NCBI GenBank assembly: GCA_018712915.1
Contig: DVGC01000042.1
Coordinates: 1 to 49,659 of the forward strand
Direction: 5' to 3'
Length of the DNA stretch: 49,659 nt
Source: Candidatus Copromonas faecavium (nom. illeg.)
GTDB lineage: Bacteria; Bacillota; Clostridia; Lachnospirales; Lachnospiraceae
A program made the position numbers and the translations under genes. Shown piece by piece: positions 1-6,941 of the stretch. The notes under the pieces were generated by a model. It saw only the letters and a list, made by a program, of their open reading frames with translations. It searched no databases and was not told the DNA's origin. Positions within the stretch are counted from its first letter, which is position 1; each line of letters begins with the position of its first letter.

Positions 1-71
1 TCCATTTTTCCCTGTTTAAACGCTTCCTGTTTTGTCATTCCGTTCTTCTTGGTATTTTCCCTCTCTGTCAT
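1..71 (-). CDS. Start of a gene, probably an ABC transporter permease (partial)
   Basis: An ATG at 71 opens a frame that runs off the left edge. The 23 visible residues begin MTERENTKKNG and are polar and lysine-rich, like the cytoplasmic N-terminal tail of many sugar ABC permeases. It starts 26 bp after the stop of a MalK-type ATPase, with purine-rich sequence in front of the ATG. Calling it a permease is inference from the neighbour; no membrane segment is visible in the fragment. An in-frame ATG at 38 is an alternative start. Confidence 0.5.
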   Translation of the reverse strand, partial: MTERENTKKNGMTKQEAFKQGKM

Positions 72-97
72 TTTCTTTCTTCTTTCATCCACAGCTT

Positions 98-1147
98 TTA
101 CAGTCCTTTCCCCAACAGCTGTTTCTCATCCCGGATCCGCTCCCCATTCCGGTCAAACAGGTACAAGTTCCTCTGTCCCACGGAGATGGAAACCTGGTCA
201 CCAGCCTCATGAGAAAAGCACAGGCTTTTCACCATAACATCTCCCTCCGGAATCCGAATCTTATACAGCACTTCGGACCCCAGCATTTCCCTGGTTACAA
301 TTTCTCCATCCCGGCGGTAAATCTCCTCTCCTGCCTCTTCCCCCTGATAAGTACGGACATCGCCGGCAATTTTCACATGTTCCGGACGATATCCAATGAA
401 TCCGTCCCCGTCTTTTGCAGGCAGTACGTTGGCCGGAGGCGTTCCAATAAACTGTGCGGTAAAAATATTTTCCGGATCATGATAAATCACCTCCGGTGCC
501 GCCTTCTGCATGATTTTTCCCTCATTCATCAGGACAATTTCATCTGCCATGGCCATGGATTCCACCTGGTCATGAGTCACATAGACAAACGTCGTCTTTA
601 ATTGCCTGTGGAGCTGAATCAGTTCGCTGCGCATGGCTGAACGCAATTTGGCATCCAGATTGGACAGCGGTTCATCCATCAGAAAAACCGCCGGTTCCTT
701 AACCATGGCTCTGGCCAGCGCTACCCGCTGCCTCTGTCCTCCGGAAAGCTGAGACGGCTTTCGGTCCAGATATTCCTCCAGGCCAACGATATTTGCTACC
801 CGCTCCACCCGTTCCTTTCGTTCCTTTTTGGGCACACGGTTATTCTCCAGACAAAATTCGATGTTCTTGCGTACAGACATGGTCGGATAAATGGCATAAT
901 TCTGGAATACCATCGCCACATTTCTTTTTCCCGGAGGTACAGCAGAAATATCCTCTCCATCCATATAGATCGTTCCGGATGTTGCCGGCCCGATTCCTGC
1001 AATCATCCGCAAAAGCGTGGTTTTTCCGCATCCGGAAGGTCCAAGAAGGACCGTGAATGCCCCGTCACGGATTGTCAGATTCAAATTTTCAATTACTTTT
1101 GTGTTTCCAAACGACTTGGATACCTGCTCAAATACAATTTCTGCCAC
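98..1147 (-). CDS. MalK/UgpC-type ABC transporter ATP-binding protein
   Basis: This is the cytoplasmic ATPase of a carbohydrate-type (CUT1) ABC importer. All motifs are intact: Walker A GPSGCGKT at residues 36-43, Q-loop Gln82, signature LSGGQ at 134-138, Walker B with Asp158-Glu159 (MDEPLSNLD) and the switch His192 (VTHDQ). Residues after about 235 form the shorter regulatory/TOBE-like part. At 349 residues it is slightly shorter than typical MalK. It follows the TudS-like gene by 67 bp and precedes a probable permease, so it looks like part of one operon. The substrate cannot be told from an ATPase, because these are often shared between sugar and glycerol-phosphate systems. Confidence 0.93.
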   Translation of the reverse strand: MAEIVFEQVSKSFGNTKVIENLNLTIRDGAFTVLLGPSGCGKTTLLRMIAGIGPATSGTIYMDGEDISAVPPGKRNVAMVFQNYAIYPTMSVRKNIEFCLENNRVPKKERKERVERVANIVGLEEYLDRKPSQLSGGQRQRVALARAMVKEPAVFLMDEPLSNLDAKLRSAMRSELIQLHRQLKTTFVYVTHDQVESMAMADEIVLMNEGKIMQKAAPEVIYHDPENIFTAQFIGTPPANVLPAKDGDGFIGYRPEHVKIAGDVRTYQGEEAGEEIYRRDGEIVTREMLGSEVLYKIRIPEGDVMVKSLCFSHEAGDQVSISVGQRNLYLFDRNGERIRDEKQLLGKGL

Positions 1148-1214
1148 AGTCTGTCTCCTTCTTCGGCGCCAGCCGTATCTCTTCCTTTATCAGCTGTCTG
1201 GTAAAAATGATGGT

Positions 1215-1802
1215 TCAGTCTTCCCGTTGTTCACCCACCAGGCCGCCCGGCTGTTCGCCGGCAATAAGTCTCAGCGCCCGTTCCGGCTCTTTTGCAAACA
1301 GGCCCTCGACCGGAAGCTTTAATCCATTTTCCTCAAGCATTTCCATCAGAACTTCCATCAGAACTCCTGGTCCTTCCGCCAGCCCTGCCTGCTTTAATAC
1401 CGGTTCCACATTCCTTCCGCTGAATTCCCCTCCCCAGGGACCGCGGCAGGTATACTTCACTCCGCAGCTGGGACTGCCGTCAATTCCCAGCACCCCAAGG
1501 AGGCAGACGTCGTCCTGAGCTGCATATTCCTTAAGTTCCAACATAAGAGGCATTAAAATCTCCCGGCACTTCTGCCGGTAGAAAGGATTGTTAAACTGTT
1601 CAAATGTATGTCCCCATCGTTTTGCCCCGTACATAATAAATTCCGGACATGGAAGCTGGATCAGCTGGACCCCTTCCTCTATCGCTTTTCTTAATACTTC
1701 TTTTCTCAGGCACTCCTCTGCCTGGATGGACGGTTCCTTATATCGTTCCACCTTGGATGCCGTGTTTAACAGACAATGGCTCACCATCAGAATACGCTTC
1801 AT
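1215..1802 (-). CDS. TudS-related (CD3072-like, DUF523-related) putative desulfidase
   Basis: This 195-residue protein has three well-placed cysteines: Cys10 (VSHCLLN), Cys52 (LPCPE) and Cys113 (SPSCG). They match the three-cysteine pattern by which the DUF523/TudS family binds a [4Fe-4S] cluster and removes sulfur from thiolated compounds such as thiouracil. The residues between 56 and 85 (YGAKRWGHTFEQFNNPFY) are typical of the CD3072-like branch, whose substrate is not established as far as I know. The ATG lies 65 nt inside the end of the upstream HAD gene, yet the MKRILMVSHC start is conserved-looking, so the start is probably right. The function is inferred from family membership. Confidence 0.75.
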   Translation of the reverse strand: MKRILMVSHCLLNTASKVERYKEPSIQAEECLRKEVLRKAIEEGVQLIQLPCPEFIMYGAKRWGHTFEQFNNPFYRQKCREILMPLMLELKEYAAQDDVCLLGVLGIDGSPSCGVKYTCRGPWGGEFSGRNVEPVLKQAGLAEGPGVLMEVLMEMLEENGLKLPVEGLFAKEPERALRLIAGEQPGGLVGEQRED

Positions 1803-2637
1803 CCTTTTCCCACCGCTCCTTTATTGCATTTACAACACCGTCAAACCGGCTGTTCTCTAAAATCCCGCATGCCCGTTCCTTTAGTTCCCGGCAGGCATTG
1901 GAAACTGCATACGCCTCATCACAGGCTTCAAACAGGCTAAGATCATTTTTTCCATCGCCAAACCCAATCAGGCGCGCCCCGGGATACAGGTTTCTTAAAA
2001 ACTGTACGCCCCTTTTCTTGGAAGTACGGCGTCCAGTCAATTCCATGCACCAGCAGGATGGCCGGTAACAGTCCTGATAAAAATCCACGCAAAAGCAGGA
2101 CGCTTGTTCCAGCATGTCTGCCATCCTGGACAGGCGTTCCGGAATCTGGTCCATATACAGTCCATAAATCAGCCGCTCCTGTTTTAATCCTTCCGCGCCG
2201 ACTGCCTGAATGTCCGGATAAAGAGACGGAATCTTCATTCGTGACGGCAAGGGAAAATATCCCTCCCACGGTCCCTGGGCTTTTGGAGCCAGATTTAAAA
2301 TAAGCCGTTCGCCTTTCTCCGATATCAGCAAACCTCTGCACCCAGTTTCCTGTTCAGCCTGACAGAGTATTTTCATTTCCTGCGCATCGAAACTTACGGT
2401 ATCCAGAATCCTGTGGGATTTCATGTCATAAATCAGAGCGCCGCTCATAAGAATCGCCGGTACCTGAAGCTCCAGCCCCTTCAGCAGTGGAATCGCCGAC
2501 AGCGGTGTCCTGGCTGAAGCCACTGTAAACAGAAGACCATGAGCCAGCATGTTTTTTAGTTGCCCTCTGGTTTTTTCAGGCAGCACTCCATTCCCGTCCA
2601 GCAGCGTTCCATCCATGTCCGAAAGATAAAGATTCAT
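1738..2637 (-). CDS. Cof-type HAD superfamily hydrolase
   Basis: This is a haloacid dehalogenase-type phosphatase of the Cof/YidA class, 299 residues. Motif I is SDMDGTLL with the nucleophile Asp7 and acid Asp9. Motif IV is GDGKNDLSLF near residue 240, with a C2-type cap in between. Such enzymes remove phosphate from sugar phosphates, nucleotides or cofactors, and the substrate cannot be read from the sequence. The fold should end around GVVNAIKERW. The last 20 or so residues are an extra tail whose codons overlap the first 65 nt of the TudS-like gene in another frame. A likely promoter lies about 110 bp upstream. Confidence 0.9.
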   Translation of the reverse strand: MNLYLSDMDGTLLDGNGVLPEKTRGQLKNMLAHGLLFTVASARTPLSAIPLLKGLELQVPAILMSGALIYDMKSHRILDTVSFDAQEMKILCQAEQETGCRGLLISEKGERLILNLAPKAQGPWEGYFPLPSRMKIPSLYPDIQAVGAEGLKQERLIYGLYMDQIPERLSRMADMLEQASCFCVDFYQDCYRPSCWCMELTGRRTSKKRGVQFLRNLYPGARLIGFGDGKNDLSLFEACDEAYAVSNACRELKERACGILENSRFDGVVNAIKERWEKDEAYSDGEPLSVKHGIQGGTI

Positions 2638-2745
2638 TTATTTCAACCACCTGTCTTTTCCAGCTTTCTCATGCCTTTTTGTCATCTTCCCTTATGCGCC
2701 ATACAGCCTCCTGCGGCATACCGCTCTTTATCTGCGTGCCTTTTT

Positions 2746-2775
2746 ATTATAAGCATTCTCGTCTCCCGATACCAA
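2746..2775 (-). promoter_or_regulatory. Probable sigma-A promoter for the HAD/TudS-like/ABC operon
   Basis: On the minus strand TTGGTA (2770-2775) and a perfect TATAAT (2746-2751) are separated by 18 bp. It would start transcription about 100 bp ahead of the HAD gene. Confidence 0.55.
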
Positions 2776-2820
2776 TTCAAAAAAGCTATGTAAAATTTTT
2801 GTAAAATAGATATATTGAAT

Positions 2821-2903
2821 AAGTAAAGCAATTACTTTGACCGGCAAACATCAAAATCTCTTTTTCATCCGCTCAGAGAATTTCGGCTGCGGAACTCTCT
2901 GAG
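2821..2903 (-). other. Intergenic inverted repeats upstream of the HAD promoter
   Basis: The 360 bp between the ycsI terminator and the HAD gene holds no gene. It carries a small inverted repeat AAGTAA/TTACTT (2821-2837, 5-bp spacer) and a hairpin with an 8-bp perfect stem CTCAGAGA/TCTCTGAG (2872-2879 and 2896-2903). Neither is followed by a T run. They could be protein-binding sites; no function is shown. Confidence 0.3.
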
Positions 2904-2999
2904 TAAACGCGGCTGCCTCAGCGGCTGCATTTCCATTCGTAAGGGTTATGTATCCCGTAAAGTATTCTGCTCAATAAAAACAAAACTTCCTATTCAATG

Positions 3000-3037
3000 A
3001 AAAAGGACCTGCGAAAATTCCTCTTTTCACAAGTCCT
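3000..3037 (-). terminator. Intrinsic terminator of the pxpABC-ycsI operon
   Basis: A 14-bp stem (3024-3037 pairing with 3004-3017, two G-U pairs, no mismatch) has a 6-nt loop. On the minus strand it is followed by a run of T. It lies 75 bp beyond the ycsI stop. Confidence 0.9.
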
Positions 3038-3112
3038 GATTCCTGCTGCTGTTTCACAGCCCCGTTTCTTATTTTCTTTTTATACGCTCGTTTCTTTCTC
3101 CCTTATCTGCTT

Positions 3113-3925
3113 TTATGCCCCCTGCTTCTTCCTCTCCAGAAACGCATTTAACTCCGAATTTTTCAAATCCGTAATAAACATGTGTCCGGGGGCATGGGTA
3201 ATGACAATCGGAGGCCTGGCCCGCTCCACGGCTGCCTGGGGTGTCACACCGCAGGCCCAGAATACAGGAATTTCTCCCTCCCGGATTTCCACCGGATCTC
3301 CATAATCCGGGCGATAAATGTCCCGGATCCCGATCTTTTCCGGATCTCCCATATACACCGGCGCTCCATGAACATTGGGATACCGTTCGGTAATCGCAAC
3401 AGCCCTGGCTGCGTCTGCCGGCGTCATGGGACGCATGCTGCAGACCAGAGGTCCTTCAAAAACTCCTGCTTTCTCGCATTCGATATTGGTCTTATACATA
3501 GGCACGTTACATCCCATGGAAATATGGCGGACATCAATACCTTCCTGCAAAAGCGCTTCTTCAAAAGAAAAGCTGCAGCCAATCAGGAATCCGGTAAAAT
3601 CCTCCTGCCAGTAGGAATACGCATCTGTCACCTCATCCACCTTGACTCCATCTTTATAAATAAAGTATCTGGGAATATCGGTCACCAGATTGGCTCCCTC
3701 CCCCATGTCATGCACCTCAGGCGTCCCCTCCACGATTTCAAGAATCGGACAGGGCTTGGGGTTCTTTCTGGCAAACTCCTTAAAATCTTCGGCATAGCGT
3801 CGGGGCAGAATCACCAGATTTGCCTGAGCATAGCCTCCGCACATTCCGGCCGTCGGGCCGGTAATCTCTCCATCTCTGATCTTTTTCCGGATCTGCTCCG
3901 GCATCCAGCTGCGATAATCCTCCAC
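3113..3925 (-). CDS. YcsI/DUF1445 family putative hydro-lyase
   Basis: This 270-residue protein belongs to the DUF1445 (YcsI) family. It shows the family's GPTAGMCGGYAQANLVILP start, NPKPCPILEI block and GVTPQAA...ITHAPGHMFITD end. B. subtilis ycsI sits among the ycsF-kipI-kipA (pxpABC) genes, and here too it is the last gene of that unit, 194 bp after pxpC and just before a terminator. The family is annotated as a putative hydro-lyase and a eukaryotic relative is D-glutamate cyclase. That makes a role in supplying or consuming 5-oxoproline plausible but unproven. The start fits the family and needs no extension. The 194-bp gap to pxpC holds no gene I can support. Confidence 0.9.
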   Translation of the reverse strand: MEDYRSWMPEQIRKKIRDGEITGPTAGMCGGYAQANLVILPRRYAEDFKEFARKNPKPCPILEIVEGTPEVHDMGEGANLVTDIPRYFIYKDGVKVDEVTDAYSYWQEDFTGFLIGCSFSFEEALLQEGIDVRHISMGCNVPMYKTNIECEKAGVFEGPLVCSMRPMTPADAARAVAITERYPNVHGAPVYMGDPEKIGIRDIYRPDYGDPVEIREGEIPVFWACGVTPQAAVERARPPIVITHAPGHMFITDLKNSELNAFLERKKQGA

Positions 3926-4119
3926 GTCTTTTCTCCTTTTTCCTGATATTCTCTGAGCATGATAACCGCTTCCCCTGCTCCAGGCATCACGCCGGCAGGT
4001 GCGTTCCTTCTCCCGGCTATTCCAGGCGCCTTCCTGGCGGGTACAGCCTTTCTCTCCTGCTGCCCAGGCATTTCCCCGGACGGCAAATAGGCCTTTCTCC
4101 GGTTCCGGCGCCCTTATTC

Positions 4120-5223
4120 TTACTCCCTGAACGGCTCCGTTTCCTTCTGAAGTTCAACGAGAAATTCTTCCCCATTGACCACAATCCTGTATGTACCCTG
4201 GCTGGAAAAATTGGTTTTCTGCTCACAGAGAGCCGCCGAAAGTGCCACTGCCTGAACATCCGAAGCCGGCTCCGTTACCGTATTCCATTCCCGGTCCAAA
4301 CGTCCCAGTTCTTCCATCCATGAGCAGAGAAGATCCTGGGCTTCTTCGATTTCAATTCGCTCAAAACGGATTTTCTGTCCCGGCAGGCTCTGAGCCAGTA
4401 CCGGCAGATCCACGGAAACCACCGTCGCAATCTTGGTATAGCCTCCTGTTGTCTGATGATCCGCCATCATCACAATGGGATTTCCATGGGATGGAATCTG
4501 AACAGAACCAAAGCTGATACCGTCCGTGATGATATCGCCGCCATTTTTATGTTCAATGACAGGTCCCTGCATCCGGCAGCCCATCCGGTCATATTCGTTG
4601 GAAATCGTATACGCGCTGCCAAGAAATGTGGCAATTCCCTGTTCTGTAAAGCAGTCATCCTGAGGACCCATCACCACCCGAAGCGTATGTTCCTTTGCGG
4701 AAAAGTCTTCCGGTTTCAGCCGGCGCTTTTTCATATTCGGAAGGAACGTCTTCGGTGCCGCAAACCCGATGGCATCACCGGCTCCGATTTTACGCCCGTT
4801 CAGGCCGCCGATCACCGATTTCAGATTGGTTGATTTGCTTCCCATAACCTGAGGCACATCCAGGCCGCCGGCAAAAGCAACGTAAGCCCTGCTGCCGGAA
4901 CGGATCCCGGAAAAGCTCAAAGTCTGGCCGGCCCTCACCAGAACAGCTTCATACCTGGGGAATTCCGCCCCATTCAGTTTTGCTCCCAGATCGGCCCCGG
5001 TGACGGCCACGATGTTATCCTCCGTAAACTCTATGGCCGGTCCCAGCATGGTAATTTCCAATACCGCTTCCTCCGTCCGGTTTCCCACCAGAAGATTGGC
5101 AAGAGCTGCCGAACGCTTATCCATCACACCGGAAACCGGCATTCCTGTTTCCTGATATCCGAAACGGCCCATATCCTGGATGGTCGTCAACGCGCCGCCG
5201 CTTATAAATTTCACTCCCATCAC
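4120..5223 (-). CDS. pxpC: 5-oxoprolinase subunit PxpC (KipA, biotin-dependent carboxyltransferase-like)
   Basis: This 367-residue protein is one of the two cytoplasmic subunits that, with PxpA, make the ATP-dependent 5-oxoprolinase turning pyroglutamate into glutamate. It carries the family's conserved blocks: GALTTIQDMGRFGYQETGMP at the N-terminus, AFAGGLDVPQVMGS near residue 120, and SHGNPIVMMADHQTTGGYTK near 260. Its first four bases overlap the end of pxpB, giving translational coupling and probable equal amounts of the two subunits. It resembles the carboxyltransferase fold, but no biotin is involved in the described enzyme. Confidence 0.96.
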   Translation of the reverse strand: MMGVKFISGGALTTIQDMGRFGYQETGMPVSGVMDKRSAALANLLVGNRTEEAVLEITMLGPAIEFTEDNIVAVTGADLGAKLNGAEFPRYEAVLVRAGQTLSFSGIRSGSRAYVAFAGGLDVPQVMGSKSTNLKSVIGGLNGRKIGAGDAIGFAAPKTFLPNMKKRRLKPEDFSAKEHTLRVVMGPQDDCFTEQGIATFLGSAYTISNEYDRMGCRMQGPVIEHKNGGDIITDGISFGSVQIPSHGNPIVMMADHQTTGGYTKIATVVSVDLPVLAQSLPGQKIRFERIEIEEAQDLLCSWMEELGRLDREWNTVTEPASDVQAVALSAALCEQKTNFSSQGTYRIVVNGEEFLVELQKETEPFRE

Positions 5224-5963
5224 TCTGCCTCCTTCTCGTAAACCCGACAGGAATAGGTTCCGTTCTCCACCTGCCGTTCAATTTCCCGGTATGTTTCCTC
5301 GGAAACAGGACAGAAGCGAATGTACTGGCCGGCCTCAAGGAGCACCGGCTTTTCCCTTTCGGCGTCATAAAGCTTCACTGGTGTCCGGCCAATCAGCTGC
5401 CAGCCCCCCGGAGAAGCCACCGGATAAACGCCCGTCTGTTCACCTGCGATTCCAACGGAGCCGCCTTCAATCTTAACCCTGGGCGTTTCCAGTCTGGGGG
5501 TGGCAATCTGTTTGTCCATACCTCCCAGATAGGGAAATCCGGCAATAAATCCCAGCATATAAATCAGGTATTCCCTGGAGCTGTGAATCTCCACAACCTC
5601 TTTTTCTGTCAGGCCATGCACACTGGCCACATGCCCCAGATCCGGTCCTGCTTCGCCTCCGTAAAGGACAGGAATTTCCACCACGGAAGGCGGAGGAAGT
5701 GTAATGCTGTCCATGGATGCCCCTACATGTTCCAATGCATCAATCAGTGCGCCATACCGGATCACCTCCGGCCGGTAACAGATAAGAAGGGAGCGATAAG
5801 TTGGAATTGTTTCCACAATTCCCTCGATGTTCGCTGCTTCCAGTGCCAGCTTGAACGCTCTGATTTTTCTGTTGATTTCCGGACTGATTTCGTTTCCAAA
5901 TTCCACGGTCAGCGCACTGTCTCCGGAAACCAGGTACCTTACTCCATTCATCCTAATCTCCAT
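5220..5963 (-). CDS. pxpB: 5-oxoprolinase subunit PxpB (KipI)
   Basis: This 247-residue partner of PxpC is the homologue of B. subtilis KipI, first known as an inhibitor of the sporulation kinase KinA and later as a 5-oxoprolinase subunit. Seen features are the N-terminal GDSALTVEFGNEI block, MLGFIAGFPYLGG near residue 135 and SVGIAGEQTGVYP followed by SPGGWQLIGRTP near 190-205. All are typical of the family's carboxyltransferase-like domain. It overlaps pxpC by 4 nt and lies 124 bp after pxpA, with a hairpin in between. Confidence 0.96.
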   Translation of the reverse strand: MEIRMNGVRYLVSGDSALTVEFGNEISPEINRKIRAFKLALEAANIEGIVETIPTYRSLLICYRPEVIRYGALIDALEHVGASMDSITLPPPSVVEIPVLYGGEAGPDLGHVASVHGLTEKEVVEIHSSREYLIYMLGFIAGFPYLGGMDKQIATPRLETPRVKIEGGSVGIAGEQTGVYPVASPGGWQLIGRTPVKLYDAEREKPVLLEAGQYIRFCPVSEETYREIERQVENGTYSCRVYEKEAE

Positions 5964-6042
5964 TCCGCCGCCAAAACAGCGGCATAAATCGTTATGAAAG
6001 ATCTGCTTTTTATGTATGCCTTTTCTTCATCCAAATTCAGTC

Positions 6043-6072
6043 AGCCGTACAACGATTTCTTTCTGTACGGCT
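6043..6072 (-). other. Hairpin between pxpA and pxpB
   Basis: A 9-bp perfect inverted repeat AGCCGTACA/TGTACGGCT (6043-6051 and 6064-6072) with a 12-nt loop lies in the only sizeable gap of the pxp operon. No T run follows on the minus strand, so it is more likely an mRNA-stabilising or processing hairpin than a terminator. Confidence 0.5.
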
Positions 6073-6087
6073 TTCCCTCTTCCGAAT

Positions 6088-6855
6088 TTATTCAGCAGCA
6101 CAAAGGCTCTTAATTTCCACGCCTTCCCTCAGCAAGGTCTCCCGAATATCACGAACAAATTCCAGTGCTTTTGGGTTATCCCCATGCACACAGACAGAGT
6201 CTGCCCGGATGGCAATGTCATTTCCATTGACAGAGGTCACAAGACCTTCCTTCACCATCCGAACCACCCGGCTGATGGCCAGATCCCGGTCTTTTATCAT
6301 GGCTCCCGGAAGTTTCCTGGAAACAAGGGTTCCGTCATCGTTATAGGCCCGGTCCGCAAATACTTCGCTGGCCGTCCGCAGCCCGGTTTTCTCCGCAGCG
6401 GAAATCATCTTTGACCCTGCCAGTCCCATAAAAATAATCTCCGGATCCACCTCATAAACCGCCTCGCACATGGCAGCCGCCAGCTTCTCGTCCACTGCGG
6501 CCATATTATACATGGCTCCATGAGGCTTCACATGCTGAATTTTCATGCCCTTGCTGCCGGCAAATGCCATCAGAGCCCCCAGCTGATACTTCACATAGGC
6601 CTTGGCCTCTTCCGGTGTCACCGCCATGTTTCTCCGCCCGAATCCCATCAGATCCGGAAAGCCGGGATGAGCTCCCACTGCTGTTCCAAACTGCTTTGCA
6701 AGGGTCAGTGTCTTTTCCATCACCATCGGGTCTCCGGCATGCCAGCCGCAGGCAACATTGGCGGAAGAAACATATTTTAAGATTTCTTCATCCATACCAA
6801 TGGTATAATTTCCAAAGCTCTCGCCCAAATCGCTGTTCAAATCTACCCGATACAT
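6088..6855 (-). CDS. pxpA: 5-oxoprolinase subunit PxpA (LamB/YcsF family)
   Basis: This 255-residue LamB/YcsF-family protein is the third component of the bacterial 5-oxoprolinase. Conserved blocks are visible in order: [11 protein letters not shown] at 5-15, [12 protein letters not shown] near 33-44, [15 protein letters not shown] near 61-75, [10 protein letters not shown] near 109-118, and [14 protein letters not shown] near 164. It is the first gene of the operon. An excellent promoter lies 58 bp upstream, and a strong GGAGGGGG ribosome-binding site precedes the ATG. Pyroglutamate forms spontaneously from glutamine and by enzymatic release from peptides, so this is a detoxifying and salvage unit. 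Confidence 0.97.
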   Translation of the reverse strand: MYRVDLNSDLGESFGNYTIGMDEEILKYVSSANVACGWHAGDPMVMEKTLTLAKQFGTAVGAHPGFPDLMGFGRRNMAVTPEEAKAYVKYQLGALMAFAGSKGMKIQHVKPHGAMYNMAAVDEKLAAAMCEAVYEVDPEIIFMGLAGSKMISAAEKTGLRTASEVFADRAYNDDGTLVSRKLPGAMIKDRDLAISRVVRMVKEGLVTSVNGNDIAIRADSVCVHGDNPKALEFVRDIRETLLREGVEIKSLCAAE

Positions 6856-6874
6856 AAAAATCCCCCTCCATATT

Positions 6875-6888
6875 GGCGTTCAAACGCC
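6875..6888 (-). promoter_or_regulatory. Palindrome in the pxpA leader, possible operator
   Basis: GGCGTT/AACGCC arms separated by 2 bp lie just downstream of the expected transcription start of pxpA and 20 bp before its ATG. The spacer is too short for a good RNA loop, which favours a dimeric protein-binding site over a terminator. This is inference only. Confidence 0.4.
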
Positions 6889-6912
6889 TTTTTTCTGATT
6901 TTTTCTATTTTT

Positions 6913-6941
6913 ATTCTATCGAATAACCATATGGAAATCAA
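6913..6941 (-). promoter_or_regulatory. Sigma-A promoter of the pxp operon
   Basis: TTGATT (6936-6941) and TAGAAT (6913-6918) are separated by exactly 17 bp on the minus strand. The -35 overlaps the stop codon of truA. Confidence 0.75.

Noticed and set aside
3182-3946. Plus-strand frame of 254 codons and a similar one at 9241-9978
   Set aside because: They mirror ycsI and ecfA2, respectively, and are Cys/His/Arg-rich shadow translations without recognisable domains.
3811-4086. Minus-strand frame of 91 codons in the pxpC-ycsI gap
   Set aside because: It overlaps the start of ycsI in another frame, is rich in Arg/Ala/Gly with no pattern, and no AGGAGG precedes it.
6875-6905. Plus-strand terminator formed by the GGCGTT/AACGCC palindrome and following T run
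   Set aside because: No plus-strand gene lies upstream, and a 2-nt loop makes the hairpin poor; an operator is more likely.
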